Shown here: in pieces, positions 51,763 through 61,527 of the stretch
How the letters are laid out: the number at the start of each line of letters is the position of its first letter
How positions within the stretch are numbered: position 1 is the first letter of the stretch
Source: Frischella perrara
GTDB taxonomy: Bacteria; Pseudomonadota; Gammaproteobacteria; Enterobacterales; Orbaceae
DNA: 64,000 bases
Assembly (NCBI RefSeq): GCF_000807275.1
Contig: NZ_CP009056.1
Span: forward strand, 806,001 to 870,000
Direction: 5' to 3'
Notes under the pieces: generated by a model
What the model was told of the DNA's origin: nothing
Seen by the model: only the letters and a program-made list of their open reading frames with translations
Database searches by the model: none
Made by a program: the position numbers and the translations under genes

Positions 51763-54150
51763 ATGAAATTTAGTGAAAGTTGGCTACGTGAATGGGTTAA
51801 TCCAGCAATAAGTAGTGAACAATTATGCGATCAGCTTACCATGGCTGGTTTGGAAGTTGATGATATAGAAAATGTTGCTGGTGATTTTTCGGGAGTTGTA
51901 GTAGGTAGAGTTGTGGAGTGTCACCAACATCCAAATGCAGATAAATTACGTGTAACGAAAGTTGATATCGGTCAAGATCAGCTTCTAAATATTGTCTGCG
52001 GAGCTCCTAATTGTCGTGAAGGTTTAACTGTAGCATGTGCCACAGTTGGCGCTGTTTTACCCGGTGACTTTAAAATAAAAGCAGCCAAATTACGTGGTGA
52101 ACCATCAGAGGGTATGTTATGTTCTTATTCTGAATTAGCTATTTCTGATGACCATAATGGTATTATTGAATTACCTGAAGATGCTCCTCTTGGTGAAGAT
52201 ATCAGAAATTATCTACAATTAAACGATAAGATGATTGAAATTAGTGTCACACCAAATCGTGCGGATTGTTTTGGTATTATGGGTATTGCTCGTGATATTT
52301 CCTCAATTAATAATATTAGTTTGACTGTACCACAATTTGAAACGCCTAAGGTCACCATTGAAGATAAAATATCTGTGTCTGTTTTAGAGCCTAAAGCTGC
52401 ACCTCGTTATTTAGCACGTATAATTAAAGGGATTGATGTAACAACTCCAACACCATTATGGCTAAAAGAAAAATTACGCCGTAGTGGTATTCGTTCAATA
52501 GACATTGTTGTTGATATCACTAATTATGTTCTTATTGAATTAGGTCATCCTATGCATGCTTTCGATTTAGATAAAATTGAAGGCGCTATAACAGTACGCT
52601 ATGGTCATCCGCATGAAAAACTCGTATTACTTGATGGCAATGAAATTGAAATTAAAGCCAATACACTGGTAATTGCAGATGATAAAAAGGCGTTGGCATT
52701 AGCAGGTATTTTTGGTGGTAAAGATTCAGGTATTTCAAATGAAAGTAAAAATATACTTTTAGAATCTGCTTTTTTCTCACCACTTGCTATTGCTGGTAAA
52801 GCAAGACAATATGGTTTACATACTGATGCATCACATCGTTATGAACGTGGTGTTGATCCATCTCTACAATATAAAGCAATGGAACGAGCAACTGAACTAT
52901 TATTAGCTATTTGTGGTGGTTCAGCGGGTCCAATTATAGATGCTACGAATACGGATGAGTTACCGGAACCCGCAATAATCCATTTAAGTAGAGCCAAAAT
53001 TGATAGATTAATCGGTTATCATATTGATGATCAACGTATTGTTGATATTCTTACTCGACTTGGCTGTGAAGTAATATCTAACGAAAATAGCTGGCAAATT
53101 AAGGCTCCGACTTGGCGGTTTGATATTCAAATCGAAGAAGATCTAGTCGAAGAAATCGCCCGAATTTATGGTTATAACAATATACCAAATGAACATTTGA
53201 ATATTGAATTAGTAATGCAACATAACTCTGAAAAAAACGTTTCTGTAAATAAATTCAAAAATTTGTTAGTGAACCATGGTTATCAAGAAGCTGTCACGTA
53301 TAGTTTTGTTGATCCTAAAATTCAGAGTCTATTACATCCAAATCAAGAAGCTATTGTTTTACCAAATCCGATTTCGAGTGAAATGTCGGTAATGCGTTTA
53401 TCTCTTTGGTCGGGCTTATTGGGGGCTGTTGTATATAATCAAAATAGGCAACAACAGCGCATAAGATTGTTTGAAACAGGATTACGTTTTGTTCCAGACA
53501 ATAATTCAGAATTTGGTGTTAATCAGCAAACATTGCTAGCAGGTGTTATAACGGGTAATCAATATGAAGACCACTGGGATATTAAGAAACGTGCTGTTGA
53601 TTTCTTCGATTTAAAAGGGGATGTTGAATCACTCTTAGCAATTAGTGGATTAGCAGATCAGGTTCAATTTAAACCGTCACAACATCCGGCTTTGCATCCT
53701 GGTCAAAATGCCGCGATTTATATAAACAATGAAGAAGTCGGTTATTTAGGTGTCATTCACCCTGAAATAGAAAAGAAATTAGGATTAAACGGTAAAACAC
53801 TTGTTTTTGAATTGATTTTAGATAAAATTAATCAAAAATCTGTACCCGTAGCACAGGATATATCTAAATATCCAGCTAATCGACGAGATATAGCGATCAT
53901 CGTGGATAGTGATGTTTGTGCTGCTGATGTATTAAGTGTATGTAAAAGTATTGGTGGTGAACAGCTTATTGCTGTTAACTTATTTGATATGTATCAAGGT
54001 GAAAATATCAAAGCAGGTCAAAAAAGTTTGGCTATCAGTTTGATTTTGCAGGATAAAACACGTACACTTGAAGATGAGGATATAACTCACATTGTAAGCA
54101 ATTGTATTATTGCATTACAAAATCGTTTCAAAGCATTATTAAGAGAATAA
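51763..54150 (+). CDS. pheT: Phenylalanine--tRNA ligase beta subunit
   Basis: 795 residues, the E. coli length. N-terminal EMAP-like tRNA-binding domain ([20 protein letters not shown]), B3/B4 editing domain with [16 protein letters not shown], and a C-terminal ferredoxin-like anticodon-binding domain ([15 protein letters not shown]). GGAGGA precedes the ATG. It pairs with PheS as an alpha2-beta2 enzyme and runs into ihfA. Confidence 0.97.
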   Translation: MKFSESWLREWVNPAISSEQLCDQLTMAGLEVDDIENVAGDFSGVVVGRVVECHQHPNADKLRVTKVDIGQDQLLNIVCGAPNCREGLTVACATVGAVLPGDFKIKAAKLRGEPSEGMLCSYSELAISDDHNGIIELPEDAPLGEDIRNYLQLNDKMIEISVTPNRADCFGIMGIARDISSINNISLTVPQFETPKVTIEDKISVSVLEPKAAPRYLARIIKGIDVTTPTPLWLKEKLRRSGIRSIDIVVDITNYVLIELGHPMHAFDLDKIEGAITVRYGHPHEKLVLLDGNEIEIKANTLVIADDKKALALAGIFGGKDSGISNESKNILLESAFFSPLAIAGKARQYGLHTDASHRYERGVDPSLQYKAMERATELLLAICGGSAGPIIDATNTDELPEPAIIHLSRAKIDRLIGYHIDDQRIVDILTRLGCEVISNENSWQIKAPTWRFDIQIEEDLVEEIARIYGYNNIPNEHLNIELVMQHNSEKNVSVNKFKNLLVNHGYQEAVTYSFVDPKIQSLLHPNQEAIVLPNPISSEMSVMRLSLWSGLLGAVVYNQNRQQQRIRLFETGLRFVPDNNSEFGVNQQTLLAGVITGNQYEDHWDIKKRAVDFFDLKGDVESLLAISGLADQVQFKPSQHPALHPGQNAAIYINNEEVGYLGVIHPEIEKKLGLNGKTLVFELILDKINQKSVPVAQDISKYPANRRDIAIIVDSDVCAADVLSVCKSIGGEQLIAVNLFDMYQGENIKAGQKSLAISLILQDKTRTLEDEDITHIVSNCIIALQNRFKALLRE

Positions 54151-54155
54151 TAATT

Positions 54156-54449
54156 ATGACATTAACTAAAGCTGATATTGCAGAACGTCTAACAGACAAA
54201 TTTAATATCGATCGTCAAGAGTCTAAAATTCTTGTGGAACTCTTTTTCGAAGAAATAAGAGTTGCCTTAGAAAAAGGAGAAACCGTGAAATTATCAGGTT
54301 TTGGTAATTTTGCGATTCGAGATAAGAAGTCTCGCCCAGGTCGTAATCCTAAAACAGGTGAAAATGTCGCAATTACCGCTCGTCGCGTTGTGACTTTCCG
54401 TCCAGGTATTAAATTCCGTGAACGCGTGGAAAAAAATCTTGAATCTTAA
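54156..54449 (+). CDS. ihfA: Integration host factor alpha subunit
   Basis: DNA-bending nucleoid protein, heterodimer with IhfB (encoded at 60.9 kb). [17 protein letters not shown], then [25 protein letters not shown] and [15 protein letters not shown], the beta-arm signature. It is 97 residues (E. coli 99). The ATG at 54156 is five bases after the pheT stop; the upstream part of the open frame lies in pheT. Confidence 0.96.
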   Translation: MTLTKADIAERLTDKFNIDRQESKILVELFFEEIRVALEKGETVKLSGFGNFAIRDKKSRPGRNPKTGENVAITARRVVTFRPGIKFRERVEKNLES

Positions 54450-54475
54450 TTAAATTTTAGGTTTATGTTTAGTTG

Positions 54476-54503
54476 AGTAGCACTAATAATTACTAGTGCT
54501 ACT
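54476..54503 (+). terminator. Terminator after ihfA
   Basis: AGTAGCACTA (54476-54485) pairs perfectly with TAGTGCTACT (54494-54503) around an 8-base loop. The following T-tract is short. It separates ihfA from the riboswitch-led queF gene. Confidence 0.7.
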
Positions 54504-54511
54504 TTGTATTC

Positions 54512-54550
54512 TGTGGTTCGAAATCCTCCCACATAAAAAAACTAAGGAAG
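54512..54550 (+). promoter_or_regulatory. preQ1-I riboswitch upstream of queF
   Basis: P1 is TGTGG (54512-54516) with CCACA (54529-54533). The loop starts TTCG, as in known preQ1-I aptamers, and is followed by the hallmark A-rich tail TAAAAAAACTAAGG (54534-54547). TCCT (54524-54527) in the loop can pair with AGGA (54545-54548), forming the H-type pseudoknot that hides the Shine-Dalgarno AAGGAAG. The queF ATG is at 54554, so the switch should act on translation: preQ1 bound means less QueF. Confidence 0.88.
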
Positions 54551-54553
54551 TTT

Positions 54554-55033
54554 ATGACTAACTCAAATCTCACCTTATTAGGTGATCAATCTATTCGTTA
54601 CCCGCAAGATTATGCGCCTGGAATTCTAGAAGTTTTCGACAATAAACATTTAGATAATGATTATTTTGTTAAATTTAACTGTCCTGAATTTACTAGTCTT
54701 TGTCCTATTACAGGTCAACCAGATTTTGCAACAATCTACATTTCTTATGTTCCTCATATAAAAATGGTGGAAAGTAAGTCTTTAAAGCTATATTTATTTA
54801 GTTTTCGTAATCGAGGTGATTTTCATGAAGATTGCATAAATATTATCATGAAAGATTTAATCAAATTAATGGATCCTAAATACATAGAAGTTTGGGGTAA
54901 ATTTACACCACGAGGCGGAATATCAATCGATCCTTATGCAAATTATGGTAAGCCAAATACGAAATGGCAAGAAATTGCTTTTAATCGTTTAGCTAATCAT
55001 GATCTATACCCAGAAAAAATTGATAACCGCTAG
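54554..55033 (+). CDS. queF: NADPH-dependent 7-cyano-7-deazaguanine reductase, type I
   Basis: Reduces preQ0 to preQ1 in queuosine synthesis. Tunnel-fold protein of 159 residues: Cys50 in [13 protein letters not shown] (thioimide nucleophile), Asp57, and the QueF motif ESKSLKLY at 73-80. This is the unimodular type I form, as in Bacillus subtilis; E. coli QueF is the bimodular type II of 282 residues. The start is fixed by the riboswitch-covered Shine-Dalgarno. It has its own terminator, so queC is probably transcribed separately. Confidence 0.94.
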   Translation: MTNSNLTLLGDQSIRYPQDYAPGILEVFDNKHLDNDYFVKFNCPEFTSLCPITGQPDFATIYISYVPHIKMVESKSLKLYLFSFRNRGDFHEDCINIIMKDLIKLMDPKYIEVWGKFTPRGGISIDPYANYGKPNTKWQEIAFNRLANHDLYPEKIDNR

Positions 55034-55075
55034 TAGCAGGTATTTTAAAAAATATTTCATTTCTTTCAATGACAT

Positions 55076-55114
55076 TAGAGGGTTTCATTTATAAATGAAG
55101 CTCTAGTTTTGTTT
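55076..55114 (+). terminator. Terminator after queF
   Basis: TAGAG (55076-55080) with CTCTA (55101-55105) encloses TTCATTTATAAATGAA, a perfect palindrome, with a small bulge; then GTTTTGTTTTG. The long stem and T-rich tail support termination. Confidence 0.7.
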
Positions 55115-55214
55115 TGTAGATTTTTAGGGTGATTTTTCAATCTTAAAAATGAAATATAAACATCAATTATTCGAATTTTATCTATAACCATTTTATCTTT
55201 TTAAAGGTAATTTC

Positions 55215-55880
55215 ATGCAAAAAATTAATAAAGCACTCGTTATTTTTTCAGGAGGGCAGGATTCTACAACTTGTTTGATCCAAGCGATAAATCGTTATGG
55301 CGTTGAAAATGTGGAAACCATCAGTTTTAATTATGGGCAGCGACATGCTATCGAATTAGAAAAAGCTAAATTCATAGCAGAAGATTTAGGTGTTTTACAT
55401 ACAATTGTAGATACTTCTGTTATTAAACAAACAACACATAATGCATTAATTGATTCAACAATGGCTGTTGAATTTGCTAAGGATTCTCAATCCTATCCTA
55501 ATACCTTTGTTGATGGGCGAAATGCACTGTTTCTTCTATTAGCTGGATGTTATGCCAAGAGTCGGGGAATAAAAGATATTATTACTGGTGTTTGTGAAAC
55601 AGATTTTAGTGGTTATCCAGATTGCCGAGATGTCTTTATTAAGTCAATGAATGTTACCATGAATCTTGCGATGGATTACGCTTTTAATATTATTACTCCT
55701 TTGATGTATTTAACAAAAGCTGAAACATGGGCCTTAGCTGATGAGCTAGGATGTCTAGACTATATCAGACAATATACTCACACTTGTTATAATGGAGTAG
55801 AAAAAGGTTGTGGTGAATGTCCGAGTTGTGTTTTACGCGAAAAGGGGTTGAATGAGTATTTAACTAATAAGAAATGCTAA
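55215..55880 (+). CDS. queC: 7-cyano-7-deazaguanine synthase
   Basis: Converts 7-carboxy-7-deazaguanine to preQ0, using ATP and ammonia. PP-loop SGGQDST at residues 12-18; substrate region [15 protein letters not shown] and [18 protein letters not shown]; zinc ligands Cys191, Cys199, Cys202 and Cys205 (C...GCGECPSC). It is 221 residues (E. coli 231). It supplies the substrate of QueF next door. I found no third preQ1 aptamer in its leader. Confidence 0.96.
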   Translation: MQKINKALVIFSGGQDSTTCLIQAINRYGVENVETISFNYGQRHAIELEKAKFIAEDLGVLHTIVDTSVIKQTTHNALIDSTMAVEFAKDSQSYPNTFVDGRNALFLLLAGCYAKSRGIKDIITGVCETDFSGYPDCRDVFIKSMNVTMNLAMDYAFNIITPLMYLTKAETWALADELGCLDYIRQYTHTCYNGVEKGCGECPSCVLREKGLNEYLTNKKC

Positions 55881-55898
55881 TTAGTTTATTTAACCTTA

Positions 55899-55938
55899 CT
55901 GGGTTCCCTAACCCCATATTATTTTTATAAAAAGGACA
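55899..55938 (+). promoter_or_regulatory. Candidate second preQ1-I riboswitch, upstream of yhhQ
   Basis: TGGG (55900-55903) pairs with CCCA (55913-55916). The loop begins TTCCCTAAC, and an A-rich tail ATAAAAAGGA runs into the Shine-Dalgarno. CCT (55907-55909) can pair with AGG (55933-55935). The GGGTTC...TAACCCC core resembles preQ1-I aptamers. The linker between P1 and the tail is longer than usual (about 16 bases), so I rate it lower than the queF one. Confidence 0.55.
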
Positions 55939-55941
55939 TAT

Positions 55942-56583
55942 ATGTTTCCAAGTATCTTACAGAAAAACCACAATGTATTATTAAAATTAGCTTTTTTTCA
56001 CATCTTGATTATAGCTTCTAGTAATTATTTAGTTAAAATTCCGTTTACTATTTTTGAATTTAATACAACATGGGGAGCATTCACGTTCCCATTTATTTTT
56101 TTATCGACTGATTTAACTATTCGGGTTTTTGGTGCTAATTTAGCTAGAAAAATAATATTAGTCGTTATGATACCGGCGTTGATTCTATCTTACGTTATTT
56201 CTGTATTGTTTTCAGATGGTGATTGGACGGGGCTATCTTCGTTATGCGATTTTAATATGTTTGTATTTAGGATTGCTTTAGCCAGTTTTGCTGCTTACCT
56301 AGTTGGTCAATTAATGGATATTACCATTTTCAATCATTTACGACAAAATTATCGTTGGTGGGTTGCTCCAACTGCATCAGCTATTGTAGGTAATGCCATT
56401 GATACGCTTCTGTTTTTTGCAATTGCATTTTATCATAGTGGTGATATTTATATGGCGACCCATTGGGTAGAAATAGCCATAATGGATTACGGATTTAAAA
56501 TATTAATTTGTGGTGTGTTCTTTTTACCATTGTATAAAATTATATTAAATTACATTTTAAAAAAGTTAGTAAAAACAAAATAA
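55942..56583 (+). CDS. yhhQ: Queuosine-precursor transporter YhhQ
   Basis: Inner-membrane protein of 213 residues with about six hydrophobic segments; in E. coli YhhQ imports preQ0 and preQ1. SSNYLVKIPFTIF, FPFIFLSTDLTIRVFG and PTASAIVGNAIDTLLFF match the ECF-like YhhQ family. AAGGA sits 5 bases before the ATG and inside the candidate riboswitch. Together with queC and queF it makes a compact set for making and salvaging queuosine precursors. Confidence 0.93.
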   Translation: MFPSILQKNHNVLLKLAFFHILIIASSNYLVKIPFTIFEFNTTWGAFTFPFIFLSTDLTIRVFGANLARKIILVVMIPALILSYVISVLFSDGDWTGLSSLCDFNMFVFRIALASFAAYLVGQLMDITIFNHLRQNYRWWVAPTASAIVGNAIDTLLFFAIAFYHSGDIYMATHWVEIAIMDYGFKILICGVFFLPLYKIILNYILKKLVKTK

Positions 56584-56593
56584 ATTGAAGCAA

Positions 56594-56629
56594 AATCTAA
56601 AAAGGCGCTGTTAAGCGCCTTCTTAGATT
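56594..56629. terminator. Bidirectional terminator between yhhQ and fis
   Basis: AATCTAA plus AAGGCGCT (56594-56609) pairs with AGCGCCTT plus TTAGATT (56614-56629) around GTTA, with a small bulge. It is shared by the convergent yhhQ and dusB-fis transcripts. Confidence 0.75.
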
Positions 56630-56649
56630 GGTAATGTGTTTAATAAGAA

Positions 56650-56946
56650 TTAACTCATTCCATATTGTTTTAATTTTTTACGTAGAGTACCTCGGTTAAT
56701 ACCAAGCATATTTGCTGCACGAGTCTGGTTACCTCTTGTATACTGCATCACCATGTCAAGAAACGGTTGTTCTACTTCAGCCAAAACAAGATCATAAAGA
56801 TCAGTAGGATCTTGACCATTTAATTGTGATAAATAGTTTCTTAATGCTTGTTTGACTGAATCTCGTAACGGTTTTTGAGTAATTTGCTCTTGAGAGTTAA
56901 CAGTTGTGAATTTTAACGCTTCAGCTGTAACACGAATTTCTGACAT
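56650..56946 (-). CDS. fis: DNA-binding protein Fis
   Basis: Nucleoid protein and growth-phase activator of rRNA genes. 98 residues, the E. coli length; the C-terminal [26 protein letters not shown] is the HTH, nearly invariant across gammaproteobacteria. The N-terminal region is more divergent. It follows dusB by 19 bases, the conserved dusB-fis operon. Confidence 0.97.
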   Translation of the reverse strand: MSEIRVTAEALKFTTVNSQEQITQKPLRDSVKQALRNYLSQLNGQDPTDLYDLVLAEVEQPFLDMVMQYTRGNQTRAANMLGINRGTLRKKLKQYGMS

Positions 56947-56965
56947 AGTATTTTTAACTCTTTAA

Positions 56966-57949
56966 TTAAAATTTAATTTCTTGAAAAAATGCTTCTAGTG
57001 CATCGAATTGCTGATTAGCATTATCAATGACACTAAATAAGCGCCTAAAATGATCGCTCCCAGCATAGTTTTGGGTATACCAAATTACATGCTTTCTTGC
57101 AATCTGCAATCCTTTCTTTTCACCATAATATTGATGTAGAGCTTTTAAGTGTAATAAAACAATAGTTTTTATTTCATCAATGCTCTTTTCTGATTTAAAT
57201 TTTCCATATTGTAAATAGAACGCTATATCTTCAAAGATCCAAGGCCTACCTAATGCTCCTCTGCCGATCATTATAGCATCAGCTTTGGTATATTGGAAAA
57301 CTTCTTCCGCCTTTTCAGGATCTATGATATCTCCATTAGCAATTACAGGAATGGAGATATATTGTTTAATTTGTCTAATCGAATCATATTCAGCAAAACC
57401 TTTAAATAAACACTCGCGAGTTCTGCCATGAATAGTAATCGCCTTTATACCACATTTTTGGGCAATTTGTGCGATTTCCAAACAATTTTTATTAGCTTTG
57501 TTCCAACCCGTACGAATTTTAAGAGTAACGGGTACATCAACAGCTTGTACCACACTCATTAGAATTCGCTCTACCAATTTAGGGTATTGCAAAAGCGCCG
57601 AACCAGCTAAGTTTTTATTAACTTTTTTAGCTGGGCATCCCATATTAATATCAATTAACTCTGCACCAGATTTCATGTTCAAAATAGCGGTTTTCGCCAT
57701 TTCATCTGGATCAGAACCTATAATTTGTACTGCTTTGATGCCAAGCTCTTGCGAGTTAGCGAGCTTTTGTTTTGATTGTTCAGTATGCCAAATTTGCGAA
57801 TTAGCTAAAAACATTTCTGAAAAAGCTAACCCTGCACCGTATTTATAACATAAAGAACGGAATGGCAAATCAGAAATACCCGCCATTGGAGCCGCAATAA
57901 GTCGATTCTTAATCGTTAGATTGCCAATAGTAAATAGTTCTGATAGCAC
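56966..57949 (-). CDS. dusB: tRNA-dihydrouridine synthase B
   Basis: FMN-dependent enzyme that makes dihydrouridine at position 17 of tRNA. IGNLTIKNRLIAAPMAGISDLPFR opens the TIM barrel; INMGCPAKKVNKNLAGSALL has the catalytic cysteine; TIHGRTRECLFKG and IGRGALGRPWIF bind FMN. The start is a GTG at 57949, 8 bases after GAGGA, giving 327 residues (E. coli 321). The frame is open to 58054, but that part is not family-like. Confidence 0.92.
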   Translation of the reverse strand: MLSELFTIGNLTIKNRLIAAPMAGISDLPFRSLCYKYGAGLAFSEMFLANSQIWHTEQSKQKLANSQELGIKAVQIIGSDPDEMAKTAILNMKSGAELIDINMGCPAKKVNKNLAGSALLQYPKLVERILMSVVQAVDVPVTLKIRTGWNKANKNCLEIAQIAQKCGIKAITIHGRTRECLFKGFAEYDSIRQIKQYISIPVIANGDIIDPEKAEEVFQYTKADAIMIGRGALGRPWIFEDIAFYLQYGKFKSEKSIDEIKTIVLLHLKALHQYYGEKKGLQIARKHVIWYTQNYAGSDHFRRLFSVIDNANQQFDALEAFFQEIKF

Positions 57950-58289
57950 AAATAAATTCCTCAACAAGGGCGCGTATATTAGCACTTTTTTTCGATGTGA
58001 AAAGAGGAAAATACTAAAATATTGCAATATTATTAAAATTTTTTTTTCTAACACGAATTTTAATCATTTTTTTTGTTAAATTATTAGAATAAAACTAGAT
58101 AATTTAACATTAGTTGCTAAAACTATTAATAATTATCATTAACTTTAATACAACCAATCTAAATATTTTGGGATTGCTAAGCAGTGCGAACATGAATGAC
58201 TTTGGGGATTTTTTGCTTATAATTAGTTATTGAGTCGCAAAAATTGATATGTGCTAAAATTACAAAATTAACTATAAAAGGTATTAATA
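57950..58289. other. Divergent promoter region of dusB-fis and cmk
   Basis: 340 AT-rich bases with no gene. In E. coli the fis promoter zone before dusB carries Fis autoregulatory sites; I cannot assign any here because the Fis consensus is too loose. Confidence 0.5.
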
Positions 58290-58985
58290 ATGGAAACGAT
58301 TATAAACTCCACACATATTCCGGTTGTTACTGTCGATGGTCCAAGCGGAGTAGGTAAAGGAACATTATGTGTTTTATTAGCGAAACACTTTAAATGGAAT
58401 TTACTTGATTCTGGTGCAATTTATCGTGTTTTAGCACTATCGATTTTAGATCACAATATTTCTCTAGATAGTGAAGATGTTTTAGAAACTCATGCTTTAA
58501 ATCTACCACTTAAATTTGTAACAATGGAATCGGGTGTTCATGTTTTATTAAATGATATTGATGTTTCTGACAAGCTCCGCACACAAGAAATAGGTGAAAT
58601 GGCTTCAAAAATTGCAGCGTTACCAAAAGTTCGAGAAGCATTATTACAACGGCAACGAGATTTTAGGAATAAACCAGGTCTAATTGCTGATGGAAGAGAT
58701 ATGGGAACAGTTGTATTTCCCGATGCTCCTGTCAAAATCTTTTTGGATGCTAGTCCAGAAGCAAGAGCAGAAAGAAGAATGAAACAGTTGCAAAAAAATA
58801 AGATTTGTGCTATATATGACGAGATTTTGCATGAAATTAAAGCCCGGGATGAGCGAGATCGTAATCGAACCATTGCGCCACTTAAATCTGCCTCAGATGC
58901 ATTTTTGATAGATTCAACAGATTTGACAATCGATGAAGTGTTCCAACAGGCCTTAAAAATAATTAAAAGCAAAATTAATTTATGA
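58290..58985 (+). CDS. cmk: Cytidylate kinase
   Basis: Phosphorylates CMP and dCMP. P-loop [13 protein letters not shown] at about residues 16-28, substrate part [17 protein letters not shown] and [15 protein letters not shown], and the lid ERRMKQLQ. It is 231 residues (E. coli 227). AAAAGG precedes the ATG. rpsA follows, as in E. coli. Confidence 0.96.
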   Translation: METIINSTHIPVVTVDGPSGVGKGTLCVLLAKHFKWNLLDSGAIYRVLALSILDHNISLDSEDVLETHALNLPLKFVTMESGVHVLLNDIDVSDKLRTQEIGEMASKIAALPKVREALLQRQRDFRNKPGLIADGRDMGTVVFPDAPVKIFLDASPEARAERRMKQLQKNKICAIYDEILHEIKARDERDRNRTIAPLKSASDAFLIDSTDLTIDEVFQQALKIIKSKINL

Positions 58986-59083
58986 ATGTGACTTTATCAA
59001 AGGATGTGATGAAGTATTATTAACAACCCCCATTAAGCATGATGCTAGATGGACGTTATTTTAATTTTAAAAAGTAAATAAAT

Positions 59084-60766
59084 ATGACTGAATCTTTTGC
59101 TCAACTCTTTGAAGAGTCTTTAAATCAACTTGATACACGTTCTGGTAATATGATCCGCGGTATTGTCGTCGCTATCGATAAAGATGTAGTACTAGTTGAT
59201 GCTGGTTTAAAATCTGAATCAGCAATTCCAGTAGAGCAGTTTAAAAATGCCCAAGGCGAATTAGAAGTTAAAGTTGGTGATGAAGTTGATGTTGTCCTTG
59301 ATTCTATTGAAGATGGCTTTGGTGAAACAATTTTATCCCGTGAAAAAGCTAAACGTCACGAAGCATGGCTTACATTAGAAAAAGCTGTAGAAGATGCAGC
59401 GACAGTATTAGGTGTTATCAATGGTAAGGTTAAAGGCGGCTTTACAGTTGAGCTTAATGGAGTTCGAGCTTTCCTTCCTGGTTCATTAGTAGATGTTCGA
59501 CCTCTACGTGATACCTCTCATATTGAAGGTAAAGAAATTGAACTTAAAGTTATTAAACTAGATCAAAAACGTAATAATGTTGTTGTATCTCGTCGTGCAG
59601 TAATCGAATCTGAAAATAGTGCAGAACGTGAACAACTTCTTGAAACATTACAAGAAGGTTCAGAAGTTAAAGGTGTTATCAAAAATCTTACTGATTATGG
59701 TGCCTTTGTTGATCTTGGTGGAGTTGATGGTTTACTTCATATTACTGATATGGCTTGGAAACGTGTTAAACATCCAAGTGAAGTGGTTGAAGTTGGTCAA
59801 GAAATTCTAGTTAAAGTATTGAAATTTGACCGTGACCGTTCGCGCGTTTCTCTTGGCTTAAAACAATTAGGCGAAGATCCATGGGTATCTATTGCTAAAC
59901 GTTATCCAGAAGGCACTAAAGTAACAGGTAAAGTAACCAACCTAACTGATTATGGTTGCTTTGTTGAAATTGAAACAGGTGTTGAAGGTTTAGTTCACGT
60001 TTCAGAAATGGATTGGACTAATAAGAACATTCACCCATCTAAAGTTGTTAGCCTTGGTGATGTAGTTGAAGTTGTTGTTCTTGAAATTGATGAAGAACGT
60101 CGTCGTATTTCTTTAGGCTTAAAACAATGTAAACCAAATCCTTGGTTACAATTCGCTGAATCACATAACAAAGGTGATAAAGTGAGTGGTAAGATTAAAT
60201 CAATCACTGATTTTGGTATCTTCATTGGTTTAGATGGTGGTATTGATGGTTTAGTTCATCTTTCTGATATTTCTTGGAATGTTCCAGGTGAAGAAGCTGT
60301 TAAAGCCTATAAAAAAGGTGATGATATCGAAGCCGTTGTTCTACAAGTTGATGCAGAACGTGAACGCATCTCTTTAGGTATTAAGCAACTAGAAGAAGAT
60401 CCATTTAATAGTTTTGCTAGCAATTTCAAAAAAGGCATGATTGTTAAAGGTAAAGTAACTTCTGTTGATGCTAAAGGTGCAACTGTTGAAATTTCTGAAG
60501 GTGTTGATGGGTATCTTAAAGCACAAGATATTGCTCGTGAACGTATCGAAGATGCAACAACTGTATTGAAAGCAGGCGACGAAGTTGAAGCTAAAATCGT
60601 AAATCTAGATCGTAAAACTCGTGCGATTGCTTTATCTATTCGAGCTAAAGATGAAGCTGATGAAAAAGAAGCCCTAGCAGCTGTAAACAATGCACCGTCT
60701 CAAGATGATGCATCATTCACTAATGCGATGGCTGAAGCATTCAAAGCAGCATCAAAATCAGAATAA
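59084..60766 (+). CDS. rpsA: 30S ribosomal protein S1
   Basis: mRNA-binding ribosomal protein with six S1/OB repeats, 560 residues (E. coli 557). It starts [19 protein letters not shown]. Repeats 3 to 6 show the S1 pattern [59 protein letters not shown] and later the degenerate last repeat. The Shine-Dalgarno is very weak (AAAGTAAATAAAT), as in E. coli rpsA, where S1 regulates its own mRNA. Confidence 0.97.
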   Translation: MTESFAQLFEESLNQLDTRSGNMIRGIVVAIDKDVVLVDAGLKSESAIPVEQFKNAQGELEVKVGDEVDVVLDSIEDGFGETILSREKAKRHEAWLTLEKAVEDAATVLGVINGKVKGGFTVELNGVRAFLPGSLVDVRPLRDTSHIEGKEIELKVIKLDQKRNNVVVSRRAVIESENSAEREQLLETLQEGSEVKGVIKNLTDYGAFVDLGGVDGLLHITDMAWKRVKHPSEVVEVGQEILVKVLKFDRDRSRVSLGLKQLGEDPWVSIAKRYPEGTKVTGKVTNLTDYGCFVEIETGVEGLVHVSEMDWTNKNIHPSKVVSLGDVVEVVVLEIDEERRRISLGLKQCKPNPWLQFAESHNKGDKVSGKIKSITDFGIFIGLDGGIDGLVHLSDISWNVPGEEAVKAYKKGDDIEAVVLQVDAERERISLGIKQLEEDPFNSFASNFKKGMIVKGKVTSVDAKGATVEISEGVDGYLKAQDIARERIEDATTVLKAGDEVEAKIVNLDRKTRAIALSIRAKDEADEKEALAAVNNAPSQDDASFTNAMAEAFKAASKSE

Positions 60767-60792
60767 TTCTTTAAAGTTATTCAAATATGTTT

Positions 60793-60825
60793 AAATTAAA
60801 AGAGGGCACGCCCTCTTTTAATTTT
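60793..60825 (+). terminator. Terminator after rpsA
   Basis: AAATTAAAAGAGGGC (60793-60807) is a perfect complement of GCCCTCTTTTAATTT (60810-60824), with a minimal loop and T-rich right arm. It separates rpsA from ihfB. Confidence 0.85.
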
Positions 60826-60905
60826 CATAAACTACATTATTAGAATTTTTATATAACAATAAAATAATTAGCTTAGCTACAACAAAAATAAAAAGGGTAC
60901 TACTC

Positions 60906-61190
60906 ATGAACAGATCAGATCTAACTGAAAAAATCGCCAATTGGCGAACGCATCTTCCGGTTCAATTAGTTGATGAAGCAATCCGAGATATTATTGAGCA
61001 GATCACTGCTGCTATGGAGTCTAACGATCGTGTTGAAATCCGTGGATTTGGTAGTTTTGCGTTAAATTATCGTGCACCAAGGAAAGCCAGAAATCCTAGA
61101 ACTGGTGGTCAAGTAGAAGTTAGACAAAAATATATTCCACACTTCAAACCAGGTAAAGAATTAAGAGAAAGAGTTAATAATAGATCGTAA
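60906..61190 (+). CDS. ihfB: Integration host factor beta subunit
   Basis: DNA-bending partner of IhfA. MNRSDLTEKIANWRTHLPVQ, VEIRGFGSFALNYRAPRKARNPRTGGQVEV and PHFKPGKELRERV. It is 94 residues, the E. coli length. AAGGGT precedes the ATG. Conserved rpsA-ihfB-comEC order. Confidence 0.96.
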   Translation: MNRSDLTEKIANWRTHLPVQLVDEAIRDIIEQITAAMESNDRVEIRGFGSFALNYRAPRKARNPRTGGQVEVRQKYIPHFKPGKELRERVNNRS

Positions 61191-61527
61191 GGTATTTTAA
61201 CTTGTTAATAAAATTCTATAAACCTGATTTTTAAAAGCGTTTGTTCTTTTAGGAATGGACGCTTTTGAATGTTTCTAAAATCATGATAACAATGTTATTT
61301 TCTAACTGAAAAGTATTGCAATCTTTTCTATATAGATAAAATTGTAATGACTTATATCATTTCACTCTTCTACATTTTATTTAGAATTAATAGATATCTA
61401 TTCTGAAAGAATTATTGAATTACCGAAATAAATTGCGAACTATTTTCTACTTTTTTAATATCAAATTATTTTTAGTATTTCATCATGTATTCTGACCTAT
61501 AAATAAATTGTTTATTAAAGGTATCAT
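61191..61527. other. Gap between ihfB and comEC
   Basis: About 337 AT-rich bases. AAAAGCGT (61233-61240) pairs with ACGCTTTT (61259-61266) around an 18-base loop and may end ihfB. Nothing else is visible up to the comEC Shine-Dalgarno AAAGGT at about 61517. Confidence 0.5.

Noticed and set aside
55034-55214. A third preQ1 riboswitch before queC
   Set aside because: The leader shows a palindromic terminator for queF but no P1 plus A-rich tail pattern near the queC start.
58538-58972. 144-aa minus-strand frame inside cmk
   Set aside because: Antisense shadow of a fully conserved gene, with serine/arginine-rich low-complexity translation.
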